From positions 4,353,203 to 4,417,202 of the forward strand of contig NZ_JAGINW010000001.1 of the NCBI RefSeq assembly GCF_017876405.1: a DNA stretch of 64,000 nucleotides. Direction: 5' to 3'. The notes under the pieces were generated by a model. It was not told the DNA's origin and searched no databases. It saw only the letters and a list, made by a program, of their open reading frames with translations. This stretch comes from Kibdelosporangium banguiense (GTDB lineage: Bacteria > Actinomycetota > Actinomycetes > Mycobacteriales > Pseudonocardiaceae). Made by a program: the position numbers and the translations under genes. Shown one piece after another: positions 9,057 to 18,348 of the stretch; positions within the stretch are counted from its first letter, which is position 1, and each line of letters starts with the position of its first letter.

Positions 9057-9569
9057 ATGGACGTCGTCGTCGGCCGCGTGGCCAAGGCGCACGGGATTCG
9101 CGGCGAGCTCGCCGTGGACGTGCGCACAGACTCGCCTGACCAGCGCTTCGCTGTGGGCTCTGTCGTGGCCGCGCGGCTTCGCGACGGCAGTTCGAAGCCG
9201 TTGACGCTCTCGACCGTGCGGCCGCATGGCGAGCGTCTCCTCGTCACGTTCGACGAGGTACCGGACCGGACGGCCGCCGAGTCGCTGCGTGGCGCCCTGC
9301 TGCTCGCGGACACGGACTCGTTGCCGCCGAACGAGGATCCAGACGAGTTCTACGACCACGAGCTCGAAGGCCTGGCTGCCTTCCTGGTCGACGGCACGAC
9401 CGTCGGCACAGTTCGTGAGGTCGTGCACAGCCCTGCCGGCGAGTTGCTCGCCGTGGACACGGCTGAGGGGCGTGAAGTACTCGTGCCGTTCGTGCGCGAG
9501 ATCGTTCCCGAGGTGGACATCGCGGGCCGCCGCGTAGTCCTTGATCCCCCTGAGGGCCTGCTGGACTAG
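9057..9569 (+). CDS. rimM: Ribosome maturation factor RimM
   Basis: A 170-residue protein with the RimM N-terminal domain (VVVGRVAKAHGIRGELAV) and a C-terminal PRC-barrel (EFYDHELEG, VPFVREIVPEVD, RRVVLDPPEGLLD). It assists maturation of the 30S head around S19. The ATG follows the khpA stop by 2 bases, and trmD starts 2 bases after this stop, so the genes form one operon. Confidence 0.96.
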   Translation: MDVVVGRVAKAHGIRGELAVDVRTDSPDQRFAVGSVVAARLRDGSSKPLTLSTVRPHGERLLVTFDEVPDRTAAESLRGALLLADTDSLPPNEDPDEFYDHELEGLAAFLVDGTTVGTVREVVHSPAGELLAVDTAEGREVLVPFVREIVPEVDIAGRRVVLDPPEGLLD

Positions 9570-9571
9570 CC

Positions 9572-10333
9572 ATGCGCATCGACGTTGTCACCATTTTCCC
9601 GGAGTACCTGACGCCTTTGCGGGCCGCTTTGCTGGGCAAGGCGATCGACCGTGGGCTGCTCGACGTGCGCGTCCACGACCTGCGCGACTGGACGCACGAC
9701 GTGCACAAAGCCGTCGACGACAGCCCGTACGGCGGTGGCCCTGGCATGGTCATGAAGCCGCAGATATGGGGCGACGCCCTGGACTCTGTGTGCGCGGGCG
9801 ATACGCCTCGCCTGGTCGTTCCCACGCCCGCGGGCAGACCGTTCGATCAGGAGATGGCCAGGCAGTACGCGACCGAGTCGAGGCTTGTCTTCGCGTGTGG
9901 CCGCTACGAGGGCATAGACCAGCGCGTGATCGACGACGCCGCCCAGCGGATGCCGGTGGACGAGGTCTCCATCGGAGACTATGTCCTGGTAGGCGGTGAG
10001 GTTGCCGTGATGGTGATGGTCGAGGCCGTCGCCCGGCTGCTGCCGGGTGTGCTGGGCAATCCGGCCTCCGCCCAGCAGGACTCGTTCTCCGACGGCCTGC
10101 TGGAAGGCCCCAGCTACACGCGTCCGGAGGTGTGGCGGGAGTTCGCGGTGCCGGACGTCCTGCGGTCGGGAAACCACGCTGCGATCGACCGCTGGCGCCG
10201 CGACCGGGCGCTGGAGCGGACCTTCCATCGGCGCCCTGACCTGCTGGAACAGCTGCCCGAGGGGGCGCTGGACAAGCATGACCGCGCACTGCTCGATCAG
10301 TTGCGCGCGGGGGCGATTTCGCCTCCGCCGTGA
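9572..10333 (+). CDS. trmD: tRNA (guanine37-N1)-methyltransferase
   Basis: A 253-residue SPOUT-class enzyme that methylates G37 next to the anticodon. Family motifs are MRIDVVTIFPEYL, DDSPYGGGPGMVMKP, FACGRYEGIDQRV and the knot region ISIGDYVL-like VSIGDYVLVGGEVA. The C-terminal domain ends with YTRPEVWREFAVPDVLRSGNH. Length and order match the standard rimM-trmD-rplS cluster. Confidence 0.97.
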   Translation: MRIDVVTIFPEYLTPLRAALLGKAIDRGLLDVRVHDLRDWTHDVHKAVDDSPYGGGPGMVMKPQIWGDALDSVCAGDTPRLVVPTPAGRPFDQEMARQYATESRLVFACGRYEGIDQRVIDDAAQRMPVDEVSIGDYVLVGGEVAVMVMVEAVARLLPGVLGNPASAQQDSFSDGLLEGPSYTRPEVWREFAVPDVLRSGNHAAIDRWRRDRALERTFHRRPDLLEQLPEGALDKHDRALLDQLRAGAISPPP

Positions 10334-10478
10334 CGACCTGTCATACTTCCTTGGTTGCTGCCGTCGGGCTCTGTTCCCGACGCGCGCCGCAAAGCCCCCT
10401 CCCAGGCTGGCTCGAGGTTTTCGCCGTGCCCGCCGGGAGACACGAAGAACGCACCCGATGACGAGGACGGACAAACCG

Positions 10479-10838
10479 ATGAACACCCTGGATGCACTGG
10501 ACGCCCAGTCGCTGCGTTCCGACATCCCGGACTTCCGGCCGGGCGACACGCTGAAGGTCCAGGTCCGCGTCATCGAGGGCTCGCGCTCGCGTGTCCAGGA
10601 GTTCCAGGGCGTCGTGATCCGCCGCCAGGGCGGTGGCATCCGCGAGACCTTCACCGTTCGCAAGATCTCCTACGGTGTCGGTGTGGAGCGGACTTTCCCG
10701 GTCCACTCGCCGAACGTCGCCAAGATCGAGGTCGCCAAGCGCGGTGACGTCCGCCGGGCGAAGCTGTACTACCTGCGCGAACTGCGCGGCAAGGCAGCCA
10801 AGATCAAGGAGAAGCGCGAAACCCCGTCGGGCGCGTGA
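10479..10838 (+). CDS. rplS: 50S ribosomal protein L19
   Basis: A 119-residue L19 beginning MNTLDALDAQSLR, with the conserved FRPGDTLKV, GVVIRRQGGGIRETFTVR and RAKLYYLRELRGKAAK. An in-frame ATG at 10458 would add seven residues; the chosen start matches the usual L19 N-terminus. The 145 bp after trmD probably carry its leader, but I cannot assign a structure. Confidence 0.96.
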   Translation: MNTLDALDAQSLRSDIPDFRPGDTLKVQVRVIEGSRSRVQEFQGVVIRRQGGGIRETFTVRKISYGVGVERTFPVHSPNVAKIEVAKRGDVRRAKLYYLRELRGKAAKIKEKRETPSGA

Positions 10839-10871
10839 CGCTCGTAGGCACTTCTGCCGTAACCTGGCGAC

Positions 10872-11864
10872 GTGGTTAATCCCGTGCACTCGAACGCACC
10901 CGAGGATGATCCCGAACGTCCGGAAGAAGTCACTGGTCCGCTGGAATCCCAAAAGTCCGAACAGCCCGAACCCGGTATTTACGAGTCTCGGCGCGGACGG
11001 CCCAGCGACAAGAGTGACTCAGCGGAGTCGGAATCAGCGAAGAAGTCCAAAAAGAAGAAGATGTCCTTCTGGAAAGAGCTGCCGATCCTCATCGGTGTCG
11101 CTCTTGTCCTGGTCTTCGTGATCCAGCAGTTCCTCGCCCGGGTGTACGTCATCCCATCGGGGTCGATGGAGCAGACGCTGCACGGGTGTCCCAGCTGCAA
11201 CGGCGACCGCATCCTGGTCGAGAAGGTCACCTATTACTTCACCGACCCGGCCCCCGGCGACGTCATCGTCTTCAAGGGCCCGGGTCCGTGGGTGCAGAAC
11301 GAATTCCAGACCGAGCGCTCGGACAACGCTTTTGTCCGGTTTTTCGAGCAGCTGGGTTCGGTGATCGGCCTTGCCCCGCCTGACGAGAAGGACTTCGTCA
11401 AGCGGGTCATCGCGACTCCTGGGCAGACCGTGCGCGGTGACGCCGACGGCCGTGTGTACGTCAACGACAAGTTGCTGAACGAGCCGTACGTGTACTGGGA
11501 GGGCGGCGCGCCCAACAACGACCAGGCATTCGAGCCGGTGACGGTTCCGCCGGGCGCGCTGTGGGTGATGGGCGACAACCGCAACAACTCGTCGGACTCC
11601 CGTAAGCAGGGCAACACCCGGCTCGAAGGCACCGTGCCCATCTCGGACGTGATCGGCAAGGCACAGGTCATCGTGCTGCCGCCGGGCCGCTGGGGCGGCA
11701 TCAGCGACCCGAACCCGCAGGCGATCGGCGCTCCTGGGTGGCAGCAGGGCATCCCGCTCGGCGCGGGCGTGCTGCTGGCCTGGCCGGCGCTGTGGGCCGG
11801 TCGCCGGGTAACCCGGATGGTGACAGTGCGCGTCCGCAACGCGCGGGGATCCGATCGGACTTAA
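10872..11864 (+). CDS. lepB: Signal peptidase I
   Basis: A 330-residue membrane-bound Ser/Lys signal peptidase. An acidic, hydrophilic N-terminus of about 65 residues precedes a transmembrane helix (ILIGVALVLVFVIQQFL); the catalytic Ser is in IPSGSMEQTL (about residue 98) and the Lys in DFVKRVIATPG (about 177), with the later MGDNRNNSSDSR box. A second hydrophobic segment near the C-terminus (GAGVLLAWPALWAG) may be another membrane helix. It lies in the normal rplS-lepB-rnhB order. Confidence 0.96.
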   Translation: MVNPVHSNAPEDDPERPEEVTGPLESQKSEQPEPGIYESRRGRPSDKSDSAESESAKKSKKKKMSFWKELPILIGVALVLVFVIQQFLARVYVIPSGSMEQTLHGCPSCNGDRILVEKVTYYFTDPAPGDVIVFKGPGPWVQNEFQTERSDNAFVRFFEQLGSVIGLAPPDEKDFVKRVIATPGQTVRGDADGRVYVNDKLLNEPYVYWEGGAPNNDQAFEPVTVPPGALWVMGDNRNNSSDSRKQGNTRLEGTVPISDVIGKAQVIVLPPGRWGGISDPNPQAIGAPGWQQGIPLGAGVLLAWPALWAGRRVTRMVTVRVRNARGSDRT

Positions 11865-11869
11865 CAACT

Positions 11870-12652
11870 GTGCCCGTCACCATGAGCCTGCGCCCGCCGC
11901 GCGTTCCCATTCGGCGTGACGGCGGGACTTGGGCGATGCAGGGCGCGCTGGAGCGTCGCGGCCTCGGACCGGTCGTCGGAGTCGACGAAGCCGGCCGGGG
12001 CGCGTGCGCGGGGCCGCTCGTGGTCGCGTCATGCGTGCTGAAGCCCGGCGACTCCGCGAAGTTCGAGGAGCTCACCGACTCGAAGCTGATGACCCCGGTC
12101 GCCCGTGACCGGATGTACGACCTGGTGCGCAAGCGTGCGCTGGACTATGCGGTCGTAGTGATCCCGCCCGATGAGGTGGATTCCCGCGGAGTGGGCTACG
12201 CGAACCTCGAAGGCATGCGCCGGTCGGTGGCACGGCTCAAACTGCACCCCGGCTACGTGCTGACCGACGGGTTCCGGGTCAGCGGCTTCACCGCCCCGGC
12301 CATGGCGGTCATCAAGGGCGACCTCGCTGTGGCGTGTATCGCAGCCGCGTCCGTGCTGGCCAAGGTGACCAGGGACCGGATAATGGGTGAGCTGCACGAT
12401 GAGCTCCCGGTCTACGGTTTCGACGAGCACAAGGGCTACATCACCGGCCGGCACCATGCCGCGTTAGGTGAGCACGGCCCGAGCACGGTGCACCGTTGGT
12501 CGTACTCGAACGTGGCGTCCGCGGCCATAAAGCATGGCCTGCGCCCGCCGCGCCGGGTGGCGCTCAGCGTCGCGGCGGCCGACGTGGTTCACAATGGGGG
12601 CTCCCCTCGGCAAGGGGCTGAATCAGGACGAGGAGGAGCTCGGGTCGGATGA
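11870..12652 (+). CDS. rnhB: Ribonuclease HII
   Basis: About 260 residues with VVGVDEAGRGACAGPL (first catalytic Asp/Glu), ELTDSKLM and the later SVLAKVTRDR. It removes RNA from RNA-DNA hybrids and single ribonucleotides from DNA. The start is uncertain between GTG 11870 and ATG 11882, neither with a good ribosome-binding site. The tail after residue 230 is low-complexity (RRVALSVAAADVVHNGG), and the stop overlaps the next gene. Confidence 0.94.
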   Translation: MPVTMSLRPPRVPIRRDGGTWAMQGALERRGLGPVVGVDEAGRGACAGPLVVASCVLKPGDSAKFEELTDSKLMTPVARDRMYDLVRKRALDYAVVVIPPDEVDSRGVGYANLEGMRRSVARLKLHPGYVLTDGFRVSGFTAPAMAVIKGDLAVACIAAASVLAKVTRDRIMGELHDELPVYGFDEHKGYITGRHHAALGEHGPSTVHRWSYSNVASAAIKHGLRPPRRVALSVAAADVVHNGGSPRQGAESGRGGARVG

Positions 12653-12969
12653 GTGCGGAGGATCTCGAGAAGTACGAGACCGAGATGGAGCTGCAGCTCT
12701 ACCGGGAGTACCGCGACATCGTCGGCCAGTTCTCCTACGTGGTGGAGACGGAACGGCGGTTCTACCTGGCCAACTCGGTCGACGTGCAAATCCGGGACGC
12801 GGACGGCGAGGTGTACTTCGAGGTACGCATGTCCGACGCGTGGGTCTGGGACATGTACCGGCCCGCCCGGTTCGTCAAGAACGTCCGGGTGATCACGTTC
12901 AAGGACGTGAACGTCGAGGAGCTGGACAAGCCCGAGCTGCGTCTGCCGGACGAAGGACTCGGTTCCTAG
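12649..12969 (+). CDS. DUF2469-family conserved actinobacterial protein
   Basis: A 106-residue protein, MSAEDLEKYETEMELQLYRE onward, with FSYVVETERRFYLANSV and FEVRMSDAWVWDMYRP. This short family is nearly always found just after rnhB in actinomycetes; its function is not known. It overlaps rnhB by ATGA and overlaps the convergent hydrolase gene by 4 bp. Confidence 0.93.
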   Translation: MSAEDLEKYETEMELQLYREYRDIVGQFSYVVETERRFYLANSVDVQIRDADGEVYFEVRMSDAWVWDMYRPARFVKNVRVITFKDVNVEELDKPELRLPDEGLGS

Positions 12970-13724
12970 CCGAGTAAGTGCGCACGCAGCAGGTCGTTGA
13001 ACTCGATGGGGCGTTCCACGTTCGCCAGGTGCGCGGCGCCGTCCAGCACGGCCACACGGCTGCGCGGAATGCCGGCCGCGAGCTCCCGGGCGTGCTCAGG
13101 CGGCGTGGCGGGGTCGTCGGCGCCTGCGATGATCAGCGTCGGCGTGGGGATCCCCGGTAGTTCGGCGACGAAATCCCAGTCGCCCAGCGCCGCGCAGCAG
13201 CTGGCGTAGCCGTCGGCGGGAGTGTTGGCGATCATCGCGCGCAGGCCCGCGGCCTCATGCCGGTCGAAGTCCTTGGTCAGCCACCGGGTCAGCGAGAGAT
13301 CGGCGATCCATTCCATGCCTTCGGCGCGTACCCGCTCGGCCCTCTCGCCCCACGCCTCCTTGGGCGCGAACCACGCCGAGGTGCACGCCAGGACGAGCTG
13401 GTCGACCCGATGCGGGTGATACCGGCCGAGCCACATGCCCACCGCGCCGCCGAGCGACACTCCGCAGAAGTGGGCCTTCTCGATCCGCAGATGGTCCATC
13501 AACGCCAGCACATCGCCCGCCAGATCGCTGATCTGGTACGGGCCCTGCGGCACAGGTGACTTGCCGTGGCCGCGGTGGTCGTAGCTGATCACCCGGTACT
13601 CGTCGGCGAGCGCCTCGCGCTGGGCCAGCCACATGTCCGAGTTGCTGCCGACAGAGCCGGAGAGGATGAGCACGGGGGCGTCCTGCGGGCCTTCGATCGT
13701 GTAGTGCACCTCTACGGGCTTCAC
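12966..13724 (-). CDS. Alpha/beta hydrolase, 3-oxoadipate enol-lactonase-like
   Basis: A 252-residue alpha/beta hydrolase. It has YDHRGHGKSP, the nucleophile elbow GVSLGGAVGMWL (Ser), an Asp in IAGADDPATPPEHA and a late His in LDGAAHLANVERP. Overall layout is like PcaD, which hydrolyses 3-oxoadipate enol-lactone, but no other catechol-pathway gene is nearby, so the substrate is open. The GTG at 13724 is preceded by AAGGGAG. Confidence 0.85.
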   Translation of the reverse strand: MKPVEVHYTIEGPQDAPVLILSGSVGSNSDMWLAQREALADEYRVISYDHRGHGKSPVPQGPYQISDLAGDVLALMDHLRIEKAHFCGVSLGGAVGMWLGRYHPHRVDQLVLACTSAWFAPKEAWGERAERVRAEGMEWIADLSLTRWLTKDFDRHEAAGLRAMIANTPADGYASCCAALGDWDFVAELPGIPTPTLIIAGADDPATPPEHARELAAGIPRSRVAVLDGAAHLANVERPIEFNDLLRAHLLG

Positions 13725-13828
13725 GGGGCTCCCTTCAGTCGCCTCACAGTAGTGGCTTCGCGGCAGTGAAACACCCGTTACCACACACCCCCGACACACA
13801 AACCTCTTTCAAGATCATCTACGCGGAC

Positions 13829-13855
13829 TTGTCCACAGCCGGCCACTTGTCCACA
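13829..13855 (+). promoter_or_regulatory. Two tandem DnaA-box sequences upstream of yraN
   Basis: TTGTCCACA occurs at 13829-13837 and again at 13847-13855, inside a repeated 14-mer ACTTGTCCACAGCC spaced by 18 bp. TTGTCCACA is the preferred DnaA box of high-GC actinomycetes. The pair lies in the divergent region between the hydrolase gene and yraN-yifB-dprA. Confidence 0.55.
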
Positions 13856-13932
13856 GCCCGGCCCCGCCCCTCTGGCCCACCCCCTGTCTCCCCGGCACTC
13901 TCGAATCCGGACGCGACGCCCAGGGAGACACG

Positions 13933-14340
13933 ATGACGACCACAGCTCCACCAGCCACCAACGCACGCTCAGCGGACGTGGGAACCCACCGCCCGCACGC
14001 CCTCGGCCGCCGCGGCGAAGACCTGGCCGTCAGATACCTCCAGCAGACCGGCCTCGTCGTGCTCGACCGCAACTGGCGCTGCCGCGACGGCGAACTCGAC
14101 CTCATCCTCACCGACGGCGCCCGCCTCGTGGTCTGCGAGGTCAAAACCCGGGCAGGCACCGGCTTCGGCCTGCCCGCGGAAGCCGTCGACGAAGCCAAGG
14201 CCAAACGCATCCGAAGGCTCACCCACACCTGGCTCTCCCAGTACCGCATCCCGTGGTGCGAACTGAGATTCGACATCATCGCGATCGTCTGGCCACCAGG
14301 TGGGCAACCCCGCATCCAGCACCTGAAGGACGCATTCTGA
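13933..14340 (+). CDS. yraN: UPF0102 (YraN) family predicted nuclease
   Basis: A 135-residue protein with LGRRGEDLAVRYLQQ, NWRCRDGELDLIL and VCEVKTRAG, giving the Glu...Asp...Glu-x-Lys pattern of Holliday-junction-resolvase-like nucleases. Its exact role is unknown, although the family is tightly linked to yifB and dprA. The stop overlaps the ATG of yifB. Confidence 0.93.
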   Translation: MTTTAPPATNARSADVGTHRPHALGRRGEDLAVRYLQQTGLVVLDRNWRCRDGELDLILTDGARLVVCEVKTRAGTGFGLPAEAVDEAKAKRIRRLTHTWLSQYRIPWCELRFDIIAIVWPPGGQPRIQHLKDAF

Positions 14341-15782
14341 TGGCCCTGGCTCAAGCCTGGTCGGTCGCCCTCTTCGGCATGGAGGGCCGAATGATCGAAA
14401 TGGAAGCCTACATCGGCGCAGGCACCCCCAAGACAGTCCTCGTCGGCCTGCCCGACGCCGCCCTCACCGAAGCCAAGGACCGAGTCCACGCCGCCGTTCG
14501 CAACAGCGGCGAAGACTGGCCCAAGCAGCAGATCACCATCGGCCTCTCACCGGCTGCTATCCCCAAGCGGGGTGCGGATTACGACCTCGCCATGGCGTGC
14601 GTGATCTTGGCGGCAGCCAAGACCGTTCCTGCGGAGCTGCTTCGCGAGACGGTGTTGATCGGCGAGCTTGCGCTCGATGGGCGTGTCCGTGAAGTGCGCG
14701 GTGTGTTGCCCTGCCTGCTGGCCGCGCGTCGCGCAGGCTTGAAACGGGCCGTTGTACCAGCGGCGACTTTGCCAGAGGCGGCACTGGTGACCGGCATGGA
14801 TGTGCTCGGTGCCAACACGCTGAAGGAGGTGCTGCACTGGCTCAGAGGCCAGGAAGACGCTCTTAGGATGCCAGAGCAGACAACGGAATGTTTTCCCGAA
14901 GACGAACCACCGGACATGTTCGATGTTGTCGGTCAGCCGGAGGCTCGCTGGGCCCTGGAAGTCGCCGCAGCCGGAGGTCACCACCTACTGCTCGTCGGGC
15001 CTCCGGGGACAGGAAAGACGATGCTCGCCAAGCGCTTGCCCGGACTTCTTCCCCCGCTGACGCACGAGCAGTCGCTGGAGGTCACAGCGGTTCATTCGAT
15101 TGCCGGACTACTGAAGCCAGAAGCTCCGCTGATCAAAACTCCACCATTCTTCGCACCGCATCACTCGACTTCGGTGCCTGCCCTTGTTGGTGGCGGTGTC
15201 GGACTGGCCAAGCCCGGCGGGATAAGCAGAGCCCACTGCGGGGTGGTCTTCCTCGATGAAGCTTGTGAGTTCGCGCCCGACCGCCTGGAGTCGTTGCGTA
15301 CTGCCATGGAGGAAGGCGAGATTCGGCTGGCTCGGCGGGATGGTGTGGTCCGATACCCCGCGCGCTTCCAACTTGTGCTTGCAACCAATCCATGTCCGTG
15401 CGCACCACCACGTGACGTGGACTGTTCGTGCCCGCCGAACACACGCCGTCGCTACTTCTCGAGGTTGTCCGGCCCTTTCATGGATCGGGTCGATCTTCGA
15501 GTTCGCATGCGCCCGCTCACTGCGATGTCTACAGTAGATGGTTCCGAGCCTGAGCGAACGGAGCAAGTGCGTGCTCGTGTCTGGCAAGCGAGGGAACGTG
15601 CCAGAAGGCGATGGGCGGAGCAAGGATGGGCGACAAACGCAGAAGTGCCGGGGCCGTCGCTGCGGCGTGAGTTCGCTCTGCCCCGCAAAGTGACAGCCCT
15701 GCTCGACCGTGGGCTGGATACGGGTGCGGTGACCGGGCGTGGTGCCGACCGCTGTCTCCGAGTCGCTAGAAACGTAGTCTAG
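14340..15782 (+). pseudogene. yifB: YifB/ComM-like AAA+ ATPase, 5' part interrupted by an integrated element
   Basis: Codons 1-474 of yifB (comM), an Mg-chelatase-like AAA+ protein. It begins MALAQAWSVALFGMEGRM and has the Lon-like N-terminal domain, Walker A GPPGTGKTMLAKRLPG, Walker B VVFLDEAC and the sensor region ATNPCPC. Normal sequence ends at ...DRCLRVA; the reading then runs into element DNA as RNVV and stops, giving 480 residues. The missing last 31 codons lie 42 kb away at 57757-57852 in the same frame. The truncated protein lacks the final helical lid; activity is doubtful. In other bacteria ComM is a helicase that promotes branch migration in natural transformation. Confidence 0.93.
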
Positions 15783-15786
15783 CTGA
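15762..15786 (+). other. Left attachment site (attL)
   Basis: Chromosomal yifB sequence meets element sequence here. The core GTCGC is at 15762-15766, followed by 12 bases and the inverted arm CTAGCTGA at 15779-15786, two bases before the integrase start. The core sequence is shared with attR. Confidence 0.8.
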
Positions 15787-15787
15787 T

Positions 15788-17332
15788 GTGAGGAGCAAAC
15801 GGGAGACAGACAATTCCGGCCTGGTCCGTGGCCTGCTGGAGCGTCATCGAGACGTGCTTGCCAGCATCCCGGTACGCGGTCCCTTGCAAGGCGGGATGTA
15901 CCTGCGTATCTCCGAGGATCGTGAGGGTGACGAGCTTGGTATAGATCGCCACTTCGAGGACCTGATTGGGCTGTTCAGGGCTCGTGGTTGGGCGCTTGAT
16001 CGTCGGCATGTCTTCGTGGACAACGATCTGTCCGCTGCGGGCAAGCGCGACCGTCCTGACTTCATCCGGATGCTTCAAAGCGTGGAGCGGGGTGAGTTAG
16101 GGGTCCTGACTGCTTGGATGCTGGACAGGCTTCTGCGGAACCGGTCCGACCAGGTGTGGCTGTATGAATCGTGTGAGCGGGCCAAGATGCTGCTTGCTTT
16201 CGCACGCGGCTCGGACATCGACATGGGTTCGGCGGCGGGGCAGATCGTGGCCGACATTCTCGCGGCGATCGCCCGCGGGGAGATCAAGATCAAGGGCGAG
16301 CGTCACCAGCGAGCTGCCGAGCAGGCGGCCAAGCAGGGCCGCCGGTACGGCGGACGTAAGCCGTTCGGTTACGAACAGGACGGGATGACGATCATCCCCG
16401 CAGAGGCGGTTGCCGTCCATCAGGCGTACAACGATGTGCTGACCGGAGTGCCGCTGGCGCAGATCGCCCGCGACTGGAACGACGCTGGCTTGCACAGCGG
16501 CCAGGCCAAGTGGGCGGACAATCGCCATGGCGCCAGGGGAACGCCGGCGAAGTGGAAACATGACACGGTTCGCTTGGTGTTGCTCAATCCTCGCAACGCA
16601 GGGATTCGCCGATACAAGAAGGAAGAGGTCGCGATCGCACAGTGGCCGCCGATCGTGCCTGAGGAGACTTTCCGTGCCGTACAAGACTTCTTGAAGGATC
16701 CTTCGCGCTACTCGGGGGCGAAGGCTGAGCAGCAGTTGCTGACCGGGGTGGCACTGTGCGGGGCGCCGGGGTGTGGGTTGACGGTGCATGGCGGTGGCGC
16801 GCGGCACGGGAAACCGGTCTACCGGTGCCAGTCGATGCGACACGTTAACCGCTTGGCCAAGCCGGTGGAGGAGTTCATCGGCAAGCTGGTGGTGGCCCGC
16901 ATGTCGCGTAAGGACGCTGTTGAGCTGTTGATGGACACCAAGAGACTGGATGCGCCTGCTCTACGGAAGGAGTTGGTGACGAAAAGGACACGGCTGGAAC
17001 AGATTGCGGTCGAGTTTGCCGACGACGAGACGGTGACTCCGGCTCAGTTGCGTGCGATGACGGGTCGCCTGCGGGAGAGGATTACCGAGATCGAGGCTGA
17101 GTTGGCCGATGCCGGCCGGGTTGACGTCCTCGGCCCGCTCGTTCGGTCCAAGAACGTCGCGGCCACCTGGAAGGCGATGAGCCGCGCCAAACAGCGTCTC
17201 GTAATAGACACCCTGATGGTCATCAAGCTCCACAAGGTCGGTCGCGGCGTGCGTACGTTCCGATCGGAGACCGTGGAGATCGAATGGAAGCACAAGTTGG
17301 ACGACGAACTCGTGATAGTCGGAGAGCGGTGA
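15788..17332 (+). CDS. int: Large serine recombinase (integrase) of the element
   Basis: A 514-residue large serine recombinase. The catalytic domain begins with GMYLRISEDREGDELGID, where Ser42 is the expected nucleophile, and continues with DNDLSAAGKRDRPDF and LDRLLRN, giving the usual Arg residues. A recombinase domain follows (GGRKPFGYEQDG; WKHDTVRLVLLNPRNAG) and a zinc ribbon with CGAPGCG (near residue 324) and VYRC. A coiled-coil-like stretch lies near the C-terminus. It starts directly at attL, as integrases usually do, and is the obvious enzyme for insertion into yifB. Excision would need a directionality factor, not identified. Confidence 0.93.
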   Translation: MRSKRETDNSGLVRGLLERHRDVLASIPVRGPLQGGMYLRISEDREGDELGIDRHFEDLIGLFRARGWALDRRHVFVDNDLSAAGKRDRPDFIRMLQSVERGELGVLTAWMLDRLLRNRSDQVWLYESCERAKMLLAFARGSDIDMGSAAGQIVADILAAIARGEIKIKGERHQRAAEQAAKQGRRYGGRKPFGYEQDGMTIIPAEAVAVHQAYNDVLTGVPLAQIARDWNDAGLHSGQAKWADNRHGARGTPAKWKHDTVRLVLLNPRNAGIRRYKKEEVAIAQWPPIVPEETFRAVQDFLKDPSRYSGAKAEQQLLTGVALCGAPGCGLTVHGGGARHGKPVYRCQSMRHVNRLAKPVEEFIGKLVVARMSRKDAVELLMDTKRLDAPALRKELVTKRTRLEQIAVEFADDETVTPAQLRAMTGRLRERITEIEAELADAGRVDVLGPLVRSKNVAATWKAMSRAKQRLVIDTLMVIKLHKVGRGVRTFRSETVEIEWKHKLDDELVIVGER

Positions 17333-17347
17333 GGTTGACGACATGGA

Positions 17348-17395
17348 GTGCGCCGTCAGTACCAGGACGAGATCTGCGGTCGACACGCCTCGGTG
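17348..17395. repeat. Near-direct repeat, left copy
   Basis: About 48 bp here resemble 25523-25569 (I estimate some 85 per cent identity by eye), both containing GTGCGCCG-CAGTA-CAGGACG. Read on the minus strand both begin a similar peptide: VSTADLVLVLTAH here and VTADRVLILAAH at 25558. They may be the starts of two copies of one lost gene. They flank the R-M operon and its neighbours. Confidence 0.5.
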
Positions 17396-17996
17396 CGCTT
17401 AACGATTGCCAGGGCGATGCCGGCTGGCTCCGGGTACGGCGTCGTTGCGCCAGAGCTGAGCATAGAAGCTGCCGGTGCCCTCGTCCCAGTCCCAGATGCT
17501 TGGCTGTTCCCGGCCAGGAAGTTTGAGGTGCCTCGACGGTGTCATCGATCAGGGATCGCTGTCGCCGTGTCTAAGTGTCATTTGCCAGGATCGTGGGACC
17601 ACCGTGTTGCGAGCGATGGGACGACCTTCAGCTCTATGGCGTCGTGTGAACACGTTCTCGTTGAGCGGCGTCCGCGCGTAAACCGGCTCCTGCCGAGAAC
17701 GTCCGCTATTGCCGATGAGCAGTAGTCGTGGTCGATGGCGGCGGCTTGACCAGCCCAGTCCTGCGCGTGCGCGAACGGCCTGGGCGGTCGGCGAGAACCA
17801 GCTGGCAGTCTGGGGCGTGGAAGCAGCCGCGCGCGTGCAGGAAACGACCGCTTCGCCCGCGCCACCGGTGCGCGCATCAATAGGCGTGACTTCTGATCAG
17901 TGTGGCCGGTCTCCAAGACGAGGGCGGCGTGGGGCACCAACCGGGTCTGGACTGACCTGGGGATCTGTGTTTCTGCGGTCATGCCGACCTCACGAG

Positions 17997-18078
17997 GGGA
18001 ACAGGGCTGACCTGCAGAAACTCTTGATCAGATGAGTGCCCCCGGCGGGATTACCAAAGGATGGGAACAGGGCTGACC
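17997..18078. repeat. Two exact 16-bp direct repeats
   Basis: GGGAACAGGGCTGACC occurs at 17997-18012 and 18063-18078, 66 bp apart start to start. No gene is visible around it. The repeat could be a protein-binding site or the footprint of a small duplication. Confidence 0.6.
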
Positions 18079-18311
18079 AGGGGATTCGTACCGGCAGCTT
18101 GGTCATCGAGTCGTCTTTCGGGTTGCCTGGAGCAGGGTGACGCTTGCCAACCATGGGTGGAATGGTGCTTCGCCCAGATGCTTGCCCATGAGGGGGCCTG
18201 ACCGCGCACTCTGGGTCTTGGACAGCGTGTGGGTGGTCGTCAGGGGGCAGCGCGCGCCGCGGGCTCTGTTGGACTTGACCCCTTTCAGTGTGAACCAAGG
18301 ACGCAATAGTG

Positions 18312-18348
18312 CGCCGACCTGCGGAAACGAGACTTCCGCAGGTCGGCG
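18312..18348. terminator. Perfect 15-bp hairpin upstream of the hsd operon
   Basis: CGCCGACCTGCGGAA (18312-18326) is exactly inverted as TTCCGCAGGTCGGCG (18334-18348) with a 7-base loop. There is no T-run after it, as is common for actinomycete terminators. It could instead be an operator of the R-M operon, since it lies 345 bp before hsdM. Confidence 0.6.

Noticed and set aside
17348..17725. A 125-codon frame after the integrase
   Set aside because: No start signal or recognisable content, and it begins inside the near-direct repeat; left as non-coding.
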